NCBI RefSeq assembly: GCF_043226085.1
Contig: NZ_CP171225.1
Coordinates: forward strand, 1,736,001 to 1,800,000
Reading direction: 5' to 3'
From: Amaricoccus sp003258405
GTDB lineage: Bacteria > Pseudomonadota > Alphaproteobacteria > Rhodobacterales > Rhodobacteraceae
Length of the DNA stretch: 64,000 nt
A program made the position numbers and the translations under genes. Below, one piece after another: positions 36,111-43,106 of this stretch. The notes below the pieces were generated by a model. It searched no databases and was not told the DNA's origin. It saw nothing but the letters and a program-made list of their open reading frames with translations. Position 1 is the stretch's first letter. Each line of letters opens with the position of its first letter.

Positions 36111-36746
36111 ATGGAAAACCACTTCGAAAGCCCGTTTCGCGGCATCCCGCTCGACCGTCAGGTCACCAATCCCAACATCCGCGTCGGCCGCTACAGCTAC
36201 TACTCAGGCTACTATCACGAGCACGGCTTTGACGACTGCGCCCGTTTTCTTGTGCCCGACGCGGGCGCCGACCGGCTGGTGATCGGGAGCTTCTGCTCGA
36301 TCGGTTCAGGCGCCACCTTCATCATGGCCGGGAACCAGGGCCATCGGAGCGACTGGATCAGCACCTTCCCCTTCGCCTGGATGCCCGAGGTCGCGGCCTT
36401 TGCGGAGGCGGAGAACGGCTACCGCCCGGCGGGCGACACGATCGTCGGCAACGATGTCTGGATCGGCTCCGAGGCAATGATCCTGCCCGGCGTGCGTATA
36501 GGTGACGGCGTGATCATCGGCGCCCGGGCGCTGGTCGCACAGAACGTCGAGCCCTATGCGGTCGTCGGCGGCAACCCGGCGCGGGAGATCCGCAAGCGCT
36601 TCAACGAGGCAGAGATCGGGCTACTGCTCGAGATGCGCTGGTGGGACTGGCCAGATGAGGCGCTGCGTGACGCGATGCCGCTTCTGACCAGCCGCGATAT
36701 TGAGGGGCTGCACCGGTACTGGACAGCTTCGGCCCCGGCCAGCTGA
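36111..36746 (+). CDS. catB: Type B (CatB/xenobiotic) acetyltransferase
   Basis: A 211-aa left-handed beta-helix acetyltransferase, matching the length and pattern of type B chloramphenicol acetyltransferases along its whole length: SPFRGIPLDRQVTNPNIRVG at the N-terminus, IGSFCSIGSGATFIMAGNQGH with the conserved active-site His, and GNDVWIGSEAMILPGV. It would acetylate chloramphenicol or a related hydroxyl substrate using acetyl-CoA; streptogramin acetyltransferases share the fold. Start ATG at 36111 after GGAG. Codon use and GC look like the neighbours and no mobile element is near, so it appears to be a resident gene. Confidence 0.88.
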   Translation: MENHFESPFRGIPLDRQVTNPNIRVGRYSYYSGYYHEHGFDDCARFLVPDAGADRLVIGSFCSIGSGATFIMAGNQGHRSDWISTFPFAWMPEVAAFAEAENGYRPAGDTIVGNDVWIGSEAMILPGVRIGDGVIIGARALVAQNVEPYAVVGGNPAREIRKRFNEAEIGLLLEMRWWDWPDEALRDAMPLLTSRDIEGLHRYWTASAPAS

Positions 36747-36772
36747 TCTGGCACCATGCAGGCCTGCGCATG

Positions 36773-36801
36773 AAAAAGGCCGCCCCGGAGGCCGGGGCGG
36801 C
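36773..36801 (-). terminator. Intrinsic terminator after phaB
   Basis: On the minus strand a perfect 10-bp stem (GCCGCCCCGG/CCGGGGCGGC, 3-nt loop) is followed by CCTTTTT. It lies about 28 bp after the phaB stop and also faces the end of catB. Confidence 0.85.
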
Positions 36802-36828
36802 TGGCAGGACGCGTCCTGCGAAAGAAGC

Positions 36829-37551
36829 TCAGCCGAAGAACTGGGCGCCGTTGGCCGAGATCGTTGAGCCGTTGACGAAGCCCGCGTCGTCGGAGGCGAG
36901 GAAGACCACGCAACGGGCGATTTCCTCGGGCTTGCCGAGACGGCCCGCGGGGATCTGGGCGATGATCGATTCACGTACCTTCTCGGGCACCGCCATCACC
37001 ATCTCGGTCGCGATATAGCCGGGGCAGATCGCATTGGCAGTGATCCCGGCCCGCGCGCCTTCCTGAGCCAGCGAGCGCACGATGCCGATGTCGCCGGCCT
37101 TGGTGGCGGCATAGTTCACCTGAGCGAACTGGCCCTTCTGGCCGTTGACCGAGGAGATCACGATCACGCGGCCGAACTTGCGCTCGCGCATGCCGGGCCA
37201 GATCGGATGGATGGTGTTGAAGACGCCGGTGAGGTTGGTGTCGATGACTTCCTTCCACTGCTCCGGGGACATCTTGTGGAAGGGCGCGTCACGGGTGATG
37301 CCGGCGTTGGCCACCACGACCTCGATCGGGCCGAGATCGGCCTCGACCTGGGCGATGCCAGCCTTGGAGGATTCGTAATCCGCCACGTTCCACTTGTAGG
37401 TCTTGATGCCGGTTTCTTCGGTGAAGGCCTTCGCCTTCTCGTCATTCCCGGCATAGGTGGCGGCCACTTCGTAGCCCTCCGCCTTCAGAGCCTTCGAAAT
37501 TGCCTCGCCGATACCGCGCGAGCCACCCGTAACCAGAGCAACGCGTCCCAT
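36829..37551 (-). CDS. phaB: Acetoacetyl-CoA reductase
   Basis: Reduces acetoacetyl-CoA to (R)-3-hydroxybutyryl-CoA with NADPH, the second step of PHB synthesis. The 240-aa SDR has VTGGSRGIGEAI, NAGITRDAPFHKM, ISSVNGQKGQFAQVNYAATK with the catalytic Tyr and Lys, and ends NGAQFFG, all typical of PhaB. A ribosome site GGAGGG precedes the ATG. It is downstream of phaA (103-bp gap) and closed by a terminator. Confidence 0.96.
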   Translation of the reverse strand: MGRVALVTGGSRGIGEAISKALKAEGYEVAATYAGNDEKAKAFTEETGIKTYKWNVADYESSKAGIAQVEADLGPIEVVVANAGITRDAPFHKMSPEQWKEVIDTNLTGVFNTIHPIWPGMRERKFGRVIVISSVNGQKGQFAQVNYAATKAGDIGIVRSLAQEGARAGITANAICPGYIATEMVMAVPEKVRESIIAQIPAGRLGKPEEIARCVVFLASDDAGFVNGSTISANGAQFFG

Positions 37552-37654
37552 AGAGTTCCCTCCTCCTCGGAAATTGAAGTCTTCTGTTTTCGTGTCTTGC
37601 AGTCATGCAGGAGGCGCGCGGGAGATCAATTCCCGCCCGCCTCACTCATCGGGA

Positions 37655-38830
37655 TCAGTCGCGCTCGACGCAGACAGCGACCCCCATGCCGCCGCCAATG
37701 CAGAGCGTCGCGAGACCCTTCTTCGCATCCCGCCGCTTCATTTCGAAGAGCAGCGTGTTGAGGACGCGGCAGCCCGAGGCACCGATCGGGTGACCGATGG
37801 CGATGGCGCCGCCGTTCACGTTCACGATCTCGGGGTTCCAGCCCATATCCTTGTTGACCGCGCAAGCCTGCGCGGCGAAGGCCTCGTTGGCCTCCACAAG
37901 GTCGAGATCCTCGACCTTCCAGCCCGCCTTGGCCAGCGCCTTCCGCGAGGCGTAGATCGGGCCCACGCCCATGATCGACGGATCGAGGCCGGCCGTCGCG
38001 TAGGACGCGATGCGCGCCAGCGGCTCGATGCCGCGCTTCTCGGCATTCTCGGCGGACATGAGCAGCGTGACCGCGGCACCGTCGTTGATGCCGCTCGCGT
38101 TGCCCGCGGTGACCGAGCCGTCCTTGGCGAAGGCCGGGCGGAGCTTCTGCATCGCCTCGATGGTAGCACCGGCGCGGATGTATTCATCCTTGTCGACCAC
38201 GGTCTCGCCCTTGCGGGTCTTGACGGTGAAGGGCGCGATCTCATCGTCGAACTTGCCGGCCTTCTGCGCGGCCTCGGCCTTGTTCTGTGAGGCGACGGCG
38301 AACTCGTCCTGCATGTCGCGGGAGATCTGCCACTGCTGCGCGACGTTCTCGGCAGTCTGGCCCATGTGGTAGCCGTTGAAGGCATCCCAGAGGCCGTCCT
38401 TGATCATCGAGTCGATGAACTTCATGTCGCCCATCTTCTGCCCCGCGCGCAGATGCGCGACATGCGGGCTCAGCGACATGCTCTCTTGGCCGCCAGCGAT
38501 CACGATCTCGGCGTCGCCAAGTGCGATGTGCTGAGCGCCGAGCGCCACGGTCCGGAGCCCCGAACCGCAGACCTGGTTGATGCTCCAGGCCGAGCTTTCC
38601 TGCGGCAGGCCTGCAAGGATATGCGCCTGGCGAGCGGGGTTCTGGCCCTGACCTGCGGTCAGAACCTGACCGAGGATCGTTTCGGAGACCTCCCCGGCCT
38701 CAACGCCGGCGCGCTCAAGCGCGGCCTTGATCACCGAGGCTCCAAGCTCATGCGCCGGTGTGTTGGCAAAGCTTCCATTGAAGCTGCCCACGGCCGTGCG
38801 TGCCGCGGACGCAATAACGACATTCGTCAT
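37655..38830 (-). CDS. phaA: Acetyl-CoA C-acetyltransferase (beta-ketothiolase)
   Basis: Condenses two acetyl-CoA to acetoacetyl-CoA for PHA synthesis, and runs in reverse in ketone degradation. The 391-aa thiolase has the acylated Cys in SINQVCGSGLRTVALG, the GHPIGASG histidine motif and the C-terminal CIGGGMGVAV with the second active Cys. The ATG at 38830 follows GGAGG at 5 nt and gives the normal N-terminus MTNVVIASAART; an in-frame GTG/ATG-type start 12 nt upstream is less likely. Confidence 0.96.
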   Translation of the reverse strand: MTNVVIASAARTAVGSFNGSFANTPAHELGASVIKAALERAGVEAGEVSETILGQVLTAGQGQNPARQAHILAGLPQESSAWSINQVCGSGLRTVALGAQHIALGDAEIVIAGGQESMSLSPHVAHLRAGQKMGDMKFIDSMIKDGLWDAFNGYHMGQTAENVAQQWQISRDMQDEFAVASQNKAEAAQKAGKFDDEIAPFTVKTRKGETVVDKDEYIRAGATIEAMQKLRPAFAKDGSVTAGNASGINDGAAVTLLMSAENAEKRGIEPLARIASYATAGLDPSIMGVGPIYASRKALAKAGWKVEDLDLVEANEAFAAQACAVNKDMGWNPEIVNVNGGAIAIGHPIGASGCRVLNTLLFEMKRRDAKKGLATLCIGGGMGVAVCVERD

Positions 38831-38966
38831 CCGATCCTCCATTGCGGCCCGCCGGGAGCCGCCCCCAAATCACGGTGCGCCGGGCGGATCGCCGGGACCC
38901 GAATCAGCCGCTCACGCGCACGTCGCATGTGGTGGCACAAAGCCCGTCATTGCTCAACCGCCATGG

Positions 38967-40202
38967 TTAAACAAGGAATTGCGCCAGATGTTGCCAGACC
39001 GCGGTCCGCGCACCGCTTCCCACCACCATTCCGACATGCCCTGTTCGCGGCCGGATAAGACGGGCATCGGGGATCGCGCAGGGCAGCGCCTCGGAGAGCG
39101 AGGGTGGCGCGATACTGTCGGAGCGGCCGCAGAAGCTGAGGACGGGGACTTCGATCTTGTCGAGCTGCACCGGACCGCCGAGGAAATCCCAGCGCCCCAT
39201 CGCGGTGCGGTTCTCGACCTGCCACCCGACGAGGAGATCCTGTGCCGCGCCGCAGGGCATTGGTACGCCGTCGGCGAGCCAGTCCTCGAGCGCGACGAAG
39301 AACTGCGCGCCGGCGCCGTCGGGCGCCATGCGGGCGAGCTTCTGGAACTTGAGCGCGGTCTGGAGCGGGTTGATGAGCGCAAAGAGCATCTGGAAGACCG
39401 CGACCGGAACGAACCCGAAGGCGTCGGCAAGCGCGCGGAGGAAGGCCTGTGCCTTCTCGGCCCCGCCATCGCTCCGCATCATCGCCCGGAGCGTGCCGGC
39501 AAGGCCATCGGTCGAGGCAAAATCCCACGGCGCGCCGATGGTCACCAGACGCGAGAGCCCTTCGGGGCGCCGCGCGGCGAGCCCGGCGGCGAGCGTACCG
39601 CCCATGCAGTAGCCGATCGCGGGCACCGGCCGGCCGGTGAGGGCAGCGACATGGGCGAGCGCCGGGGCGAGGCGGCAGGCGCCGTATTCCTCCAGACCGA
39701 AGCCCGCCTCCGCGAGGCCGGGCGCACCCCAGTCGAGCATGAGTGGCCGAAAGCCGCGCCCCGCCAGCCAGCGCAGCAGCGAGCGGCCCGGCGCGAGATC
39801 GAGAATGTAGGAGCGGTTGATGAGACTCGGCACGATCAGGAGCGGCTCGCCCTCCGGGTTGCTGGCCTCCGATACCTGGCCAAAATCGAGCAGCCGTGAG
39901 CAGCCCTCGGACCAGATGGCAGGTGGATCCTCGAGCGTGCGCCGGTAGGGATGGCTCTGCCAGATCTCGAGCCCCTCAATGGTCTCGCGCAGCCGCGAGG
40001 CGAGCTCGCAGGCGATCTCGATCCGATCAAGGTCGGGGCCGAGGCGCGCGGCAAGTTCACCCAAGCCGTCCACCCAGGGAAAGCTCGCGCAATCTGCCCG
40101 GGGCGCCGCCAACAACGCCTGACTGTAGGCTGCAAGCGCTGCTCCGAGATGGAAGACGAGCGGGCTCGGCTGACCGACCCTCTGCGGTGCCGGCTGCACC
40201 AT
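38967..40202 (-). CDS. Short PHA synthase-like alpha/beta hydrolase
   Basis: A 411-aa PhaC-family protein. The triad is intact: Cys199 in the lipase-box variant AIGYCMGG, Asp362 in FCGRSDSIAPP and His389 in RTGHVGMVVG. Classical class I PhaC is about 560-600 aa; the long N-terminal part is largely missing. I start it at the ATG at 40202, whose bases overlap the stop of a 71-aa frame (TGATG). The larger open frame upstream of this ATG reads through Arg/Ser-rich, non-homologous sequence. It lies between phaA/phaB and phaR, so a role in polymer making or turnover is likely, but it may not be the main synthase. Confidence 0.8.
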   Translation of the reverse strand: MVQPAPQRVGQPSPLVFHLGAALAAYSQALLAAPRADCASFPWVDGLGELAARLGPDLDRIEIACELASRLRETIEGLEIWQSHPYRRTLEDPPAIWSEGCSRLLDFGQVSEASNPEGEPLLIVPSLINRSYILDLAPGRSLLRWLAGRGFRPLMLDWGAPGLAEAGFGLEEYGACRLAPALAHVAALTGRPVPAIGYCMGGTLAAGLAARRPEGLSRLVTIGAPWDFASTDGLAGTLRAMMRSDGGAEKAQAFLRALADAFGFVPVAVFQMLFALINPLQTALKFQKLARMAPDGAGAQFFVALEDWLADGVPMPCGAAQDLLVGWQVENRTAMGRWDFLGGPVQLDKIEVPVLSFCGRSDSIAPPSLSEALPCAIPDARLIRPRTGHVGMVVGSGARTAVWQHLAQFLV

Positions 40203-40417
40203 CAGATGTCCGGCTCTGGATCCGGCTCCCAGTCCCGATCCGGCGCCCAGGTGCTGTCCGAAGCCGGAACCGGGGATGGCAGATACCGCCCGTGCAGCGC
40301 CGAAACGGTCACGTGGCGCTCCCACAGATCGAGATAACGCGAGGCCCTTCGGCGCTCTAACCGTCGGCGATTCAGGGCTTCCTCCCCGGGAAGTTCTTCT
40401 TGTGTCTCTATGGCCAT
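40202..40417 (-). CDS. Small hypothetical protein coupled to the PhaC-like gene (71 aa)
   Basis: Encodes 71 aa: a charged N-terminus (MAIETQEELPGEEALNRRRL), a middle stretch SRYLDLWERHVTVSALHGRY and an acidic Pro/Trp tail (DRDWEPDPEPDI). Its TGA shares a base with the PhaC-like ATG, the same arrangement as edd/eda in this window. No family is recognised. It may replace part of the missing N-terminal region in trans or be a partner peptide. A weak GGAG is about 13 nt upstream of the ATG, so translation is not certain. Confidence 0.6.
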   Translation of the reverse strand: MAIETQEELPGEEALNRRRLERRRASRYLDLWERHVTVSALHGRYLPSPVPASDSTWAPDRDWEPDPEPDI

Positions 40418-40537
40418 GTCCGCCGGCCGGCTCCTTCATTAACCTAGCCCATTCGCAATCGCAAAAAGCGCTTTCGGCTTTGATGCATGGCGGATAAGCT
40501 TACACCGGGTGGAGGAAATGTTCACTAGGAGACGAGC

Positions 40538-41128
40538 GTGGCTGAGAAGAACGACAAGACGGCCGAGCCAATCATCATCAAGAAGTATGCCAACCGCAGG
40601 CTTTATAACACTGCGAAGTCGAGCTACGTGACGCTCGACCACCTCTCGCACATGGTCCGCGAGGGGCAGGACTTCGTCGTCAACGATGCCAAGTCGGGGC
40701 AGGACATCACCCGTTCCGTGCTTGCGCAGATCATCTTCGAGGAAGAGGCCAAGGGGCAGACGATGCTGCCCGCAAACTTCCTGCGCCAGTTGATTCGCCT
40801 TTATGGCGATACGCTTCAGGGTTTTGTGCCCGGGTATCTCGAAGCGTCGATGGAAACGTTTTCACGCAACCAGGAGCAGATGCGCGAGCAGGTGCAGAAG
40901 GCGTTCGAGGCCAACCCCGCGCTCGCGAATTTCGAGGCGCTGGCACGCTCCAACATGGAGTGGTTCGAGAACGCACTGCGCATGTTTGCGCCCTTCGCGA
41001 GCGGCATCGGCGGCAAGGCGGGCGACAACTCCCGACTCGACAGCAAGAAGGAAGTCGAGCTCGAGGAACTCAAGAGCCAGCTCGCCGCGATGCAGGAACA
41101 GCTCTCGAAGATCGTCAAGGACAAGTGA
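40538..41128 (+). CDS. phaR: PHA synthesis repressor PhaR
   Basis: A 196-aa DNA- and polymer-binding regulator. The N-terminal PHB/PHA accumulation regulator domain is canonical (IIIKKYANRRLYNTAKSSYVTLDHL) and a coiled-coil tail ends the protein (LEELKSQLAAMQEQLSKI). It represses phasin and PHA genes until bound by nascent polymer. The GTG start follows AGGAG with 6-nt spacing. It diverges from the PhaC-like pair, so the 120-bp gap is a likely binding region, though I see no clean site. Confidence 0.95.
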   Translation: MAEKNDKTAEPIIIKKYANRRLYNTAKSSYVTLDHLSHMVREGQDFVVNDAKSGQDITRSVLAQIIFEEEAKGQTMLPANFLRQLIRLYGDTLQGFVPGYLEASMETFSRNQEQMREQVQKAFEANPALANFEALARSNMEWFENALRMFAPFASGIGGKAGDNSRLDSKKEVELEELKSQLAAMQEQLSKIVKDK

Positions 41129-41145
41129 GGCGGCAACGCCGCCTC
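41127..41145 (+). terminator. Hairpin overlapping the phaR stop
   Basis: A perfect 8-bp stem GAGGCGGC/GCCGCCTC with loop AAC starts within the phaR stop codon. No T-tract. It may end the transcript together with the GC-rich pairings that follow before the convergent EAL gene. Confidence 0.45.
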
Positions 41146-41179
41146 GCACGCGCCCCGCGTCGCAGCCCTGCGGCGGGGC

Positions 41180-42043
41180 TCAGCCTGCTGCGCGGCCCGA
41201 ATCAGTACGGCCAGCCTGCGGCCTGCTGACCGGTGCCTCCGCCGGGCGACCGTAGAGATAACCCTGCATGCAATCGACACCCGCGTCACAAAGCCAGCGC
41301 GCATCGGCCGGCGCCTCCACCCGCTCTGCGACGCTGAACATGTCGAAATGGCGCGAGAGCCGCAGCAGGCACTCGACGAGCACCTGGGCATCAGGGTTGG
41401 CATGCACGCCCTGAACATATGATCCGTCGATCTTGACCATGTCGAAGCGGAACGCACGGAAGTGGCGGAAGCCGGTCGCGCCCGCGCCGAAATCGTCGAG
41501 CGCGAAGGCCGGGCCCATCTCGCGCACAAAAGCCATGAACTCGATAGTCTGGTCGGAGTTCTCGATCGCCTGACTTTCGGTGATCTCGAGGATTAGGCGC
41601 CCGCAGACACCGCTGCCGCCGCGGTGGGCTGCAGACAGGATCGCGAGCCACTCCTCGTCGCCCATCGAGAGCGGCGAGATATTGACCGAGAGACGCAGTG
41701 CAGGATTGCGGGCGAGCGCTGCAAGCGCCGTGCGCAGCGCGCGGCGGTCGATCGCCCGGCCGATCTCGCAATCCTCGATCGTGGGCAGGAACGCCCCGGC
41801 GGGCAGGATCTGACCGGTCGGCAGGCGCAGCCGGGCAAGCATCTCGTGAAAGGCCGGAACGCGCGGATCCGAGGCGCAGACGACAGGCTGGTAATGGAAG
41901 ACCACCCGGTTCTGGGCGAGCGCCTGGGCCACGGTGAAGCGCAGGCGCGCATTGGCTTCGATACGGGTCATGGCAACATCGGGCAGCCTCGGCGCGCTTC
42001 GGCCGAGCAGCTGAAAGGCATCGATCTGTGTCTTCGGTCGCAT
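41180..42043 (-). CDS. EAL-domain protein, probable c-di-GMP phosphodiesterase
   Basis: A 287-aa stand-alone EAL protein. The name-giving motif reads EML (FHEMLARL), keeping the metal-binding Glu. Other catalytic positions are present: Asn in LSVNIS, Glu in ILEITES, Asp-Asp in ALDDFGAG, Lys in VKIDGS, Glu in VAERVEA and Gln in MQGYLYGRP, so hydrolysis of c-di-GMP is plausible. No sensor or GGDEF domain is attached. I use the ATG at 42043; the open frame extends 81 codons further but through the AT-rich intergenic region. Divergent from the iron/heme operon. Confidence 0.85.
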   Translation of the reverse strand: MRPKTQIDAFQLLGRSAPRLPDVAMTRIEANARLRFTVAQALAQNRVVFHYQPVVCASDPRVPAFHEMLARLRLPTGQILPAGAFLPTIEDCEIGRAIDRRALRTALAALARNPALRLSVNISPLSMGDEEWLAILSAAHRGGSGVCGRLILEITESQAIENSDQTIEFMAFVREMGPAFALDDFGAGATGFRHFRAFRFDMVKIDGSYVQGVHANPDAQVLVECLLRLSRHFDMFSVAERVEAPADARWLCDAGVDCMQGYLYGRPAEAPVSRPQAGRTDSGRAAG

Positions 42044-42157
42044 GGGGCCTATCTCGCTCGAAGGACCGCCAGAGGGAAGGCGGTTGCAGGCATAATTAAT
42101 TCGATGTTCCTTAAATGTTCGTGAATTTTCGCCAAAGTTTGTCCAACGAAAAAAGTC

Positions 42158-42171
42158 GGAATTGCAATTCC
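42158..42171. promoter_or_regulatory. 14-bp perfect palindrome between the EAL gene and the iron/heme operon
   Basis: GGAATTGCAATTCC lies 97 bp before the first gene of the rightward operon and 114 bp upstream of the EAL start, in an unusually AT-rich stretch. It is a good candidate operator. It does not match Fur/Mur, Irr or RirA consensus sequences that I can recall. Confidence 0.5.
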
Positions 42172-42268
42172 AAAGCAAACCAGTCAGGATAAGGCCGAAT
42201 CTCAAGCCACCTTCGGAAGCGCCCGGGGAAGCCAGAATTATGACGATCCCAGCTTCAGGAGGACAACG

Positions 42269-42427
42269 GTGCCGGACCGAGACCACGATGCCGCAGAAAA
42301 ACAGGATCGGACCAAGAGCAGCCCCGGCGTGTCGCGCCGCGAGGCGCTTCTTGCCGCCTTCGATGGGCGCGGCGCCGCGAATCTTCCGCTGGAGGCCCTG
42401 ATTGACCGTTGCGAGCGCGCCGCATGA
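42269..42427 (+). CDS. Small protein preceding hemP (52 aa, GTG start)
   Basis: A 52-aa gene with a perfect AGGAGG 6 nt before its GTG and a TGA overlapping the hemP ATG (ATGA). The product is charged at the N-terminus (PDRDHDAAEKQDRTKSS) and ends in a likely helix (LPLEALIDRCERAA). No family is recognised. Position as first gene of the operon, the ideal ribosome site and the coupling make it a convincing small gene, probably involved in heme/iron handling or its control. Confidence 0.7.
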   Translation: MPDRDHDAAEKQDRTKSSPGVSRREALLAAFDGRGAANLPLEALIDRCERAA

Positions 42428-42591
42428 GCCAAATGCCTGCGACGGAGTGCAAGCCGGACACGCCGGACGATCCCCCCGTGTACGACGCCCGTTCCCTGAC
42501 CGAGGGCGGCAGCACGGCCGTGATCGTGCTCGACGGTCAGCCCTATGTCCTGCGCATCACCCGCGCCGGCAAGCTCATCCTCACCAAATGA
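42424..42591 (+). CDS. hemP: Hemin uptake protein HemP
   Basis: A 55-aa HemP-family protein. The diagnostic C-terminal half is intact: VYDARSLTEGG, then VIVLDGQPYVLRITRAGKLILTK. HemP/HmuP proteins are small factors needed for full expression of heme-uptake genes in several proteobacteria. It overlaps both neighbours by ATGA, giving a tightly coupled trio. No heme receptor gene lies in the window. Confidence 0.9.
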   Translation: MSQMPATECKPDTPDDPPVYDARSLTEGGSTAVIVLDGQPYVLRITRAGKLILTK

Positions 42592-43085
42592 GCGCCGCCC
42601 CCTTCCAGCGCGGCGCGGCCGCCGTCGGCGTTCTGGGCGAACTGCCGCCGCTCGAATCCGCACTCGTGCTCTACATCCGGCTCTGGCACACGAGCCCGGC
42701 CGCCCGCCATGAGGTGGCCTGCGATTTCAACCGGGCGCTCGGGGCCGAAGGCGGCGCGCAGATGCTTGACCTCTTCGAGACCTTCTGCGCTGCCGCCGCG
42801 GCTTCGGCGCGCCGCCCGCTCATCCGGCACGAGATCCGTTGCCGCTGCCTCGGGGCCGACGAGAGTGCGCTCGCTCATCTCGTTGCCGCCGCAGCCGAGG
42901 GCGCACACGAGGATGCGGAACTGCTCGCCGCCCTGCTGATGGAGCGCGGCTCCGTTACCCGGATCACCGGGCTCGCCCGGGCGCTCGGGACCGGGCTTGC
43001 GCGCATGTTCCCGCGACACGGCAAATCGCCCGCGCCGGACGGGCACCGCGTCACCCATACGATACAGACTGCCGCTAGGCACTAG
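42588..43085 (+). CDS. Hypothetical protein in the hemP/imelysin operon (165 aa)
   Basis: A 165-aa soluble, Ala- and Leu-rich helical protein with no signal peptide. Features: ALVLYIRLWHTSP, several Cys (VACDF, FCAAA, IRCRCLG) and a basic C-terminus (RMFPRHGKSPAPDGHR). No family is recognised. Its ATG overlaps the hemP stop, and imelysin follows after 21 nt, so it is part of the iron/heme operon. The Cys-rich centre (RCRC) could bind metal or heme, but this is speculation. Confidence 0.72.
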   Translation: MSAAPFQRGAAAVGVLGELPPLESALVLYIRLWHTSPAARHEVACDFNRALGAEGGAQMLDLFETFCAAAAASARRPLIRHEIRCRCLGADESALAHLVAAAAEGAHEDAELLAALLMERGSVTRITGLARALGTGLARMFPRHGKSPAPDGHRVTHTIQTAARH

Positions 43086-43106
43086 AGAATGCGAAAGGAC
43101 TGCCTC

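Noticed and set aside
40203..40439. An N-terminal extension of the PhaC-like protein to 490 aa
   Set aside because: The added residues are Arg/Ser/Gly-rich and do not resemble the PhaC N-terminal domain; a different frame over the same DNA gives the more protein-like 71-aa product ending in TGATG.
40440..40537. A PhaR binding site in the phaR/PhaC-like intergenic region (GCAATCGCAA repeats)
   Set aside because: Short GCAA repeats resemble parts of reported PhaR/PhbF sites, but no clean inverted TTGC-N-GCAA pair is present, so it was not listed.
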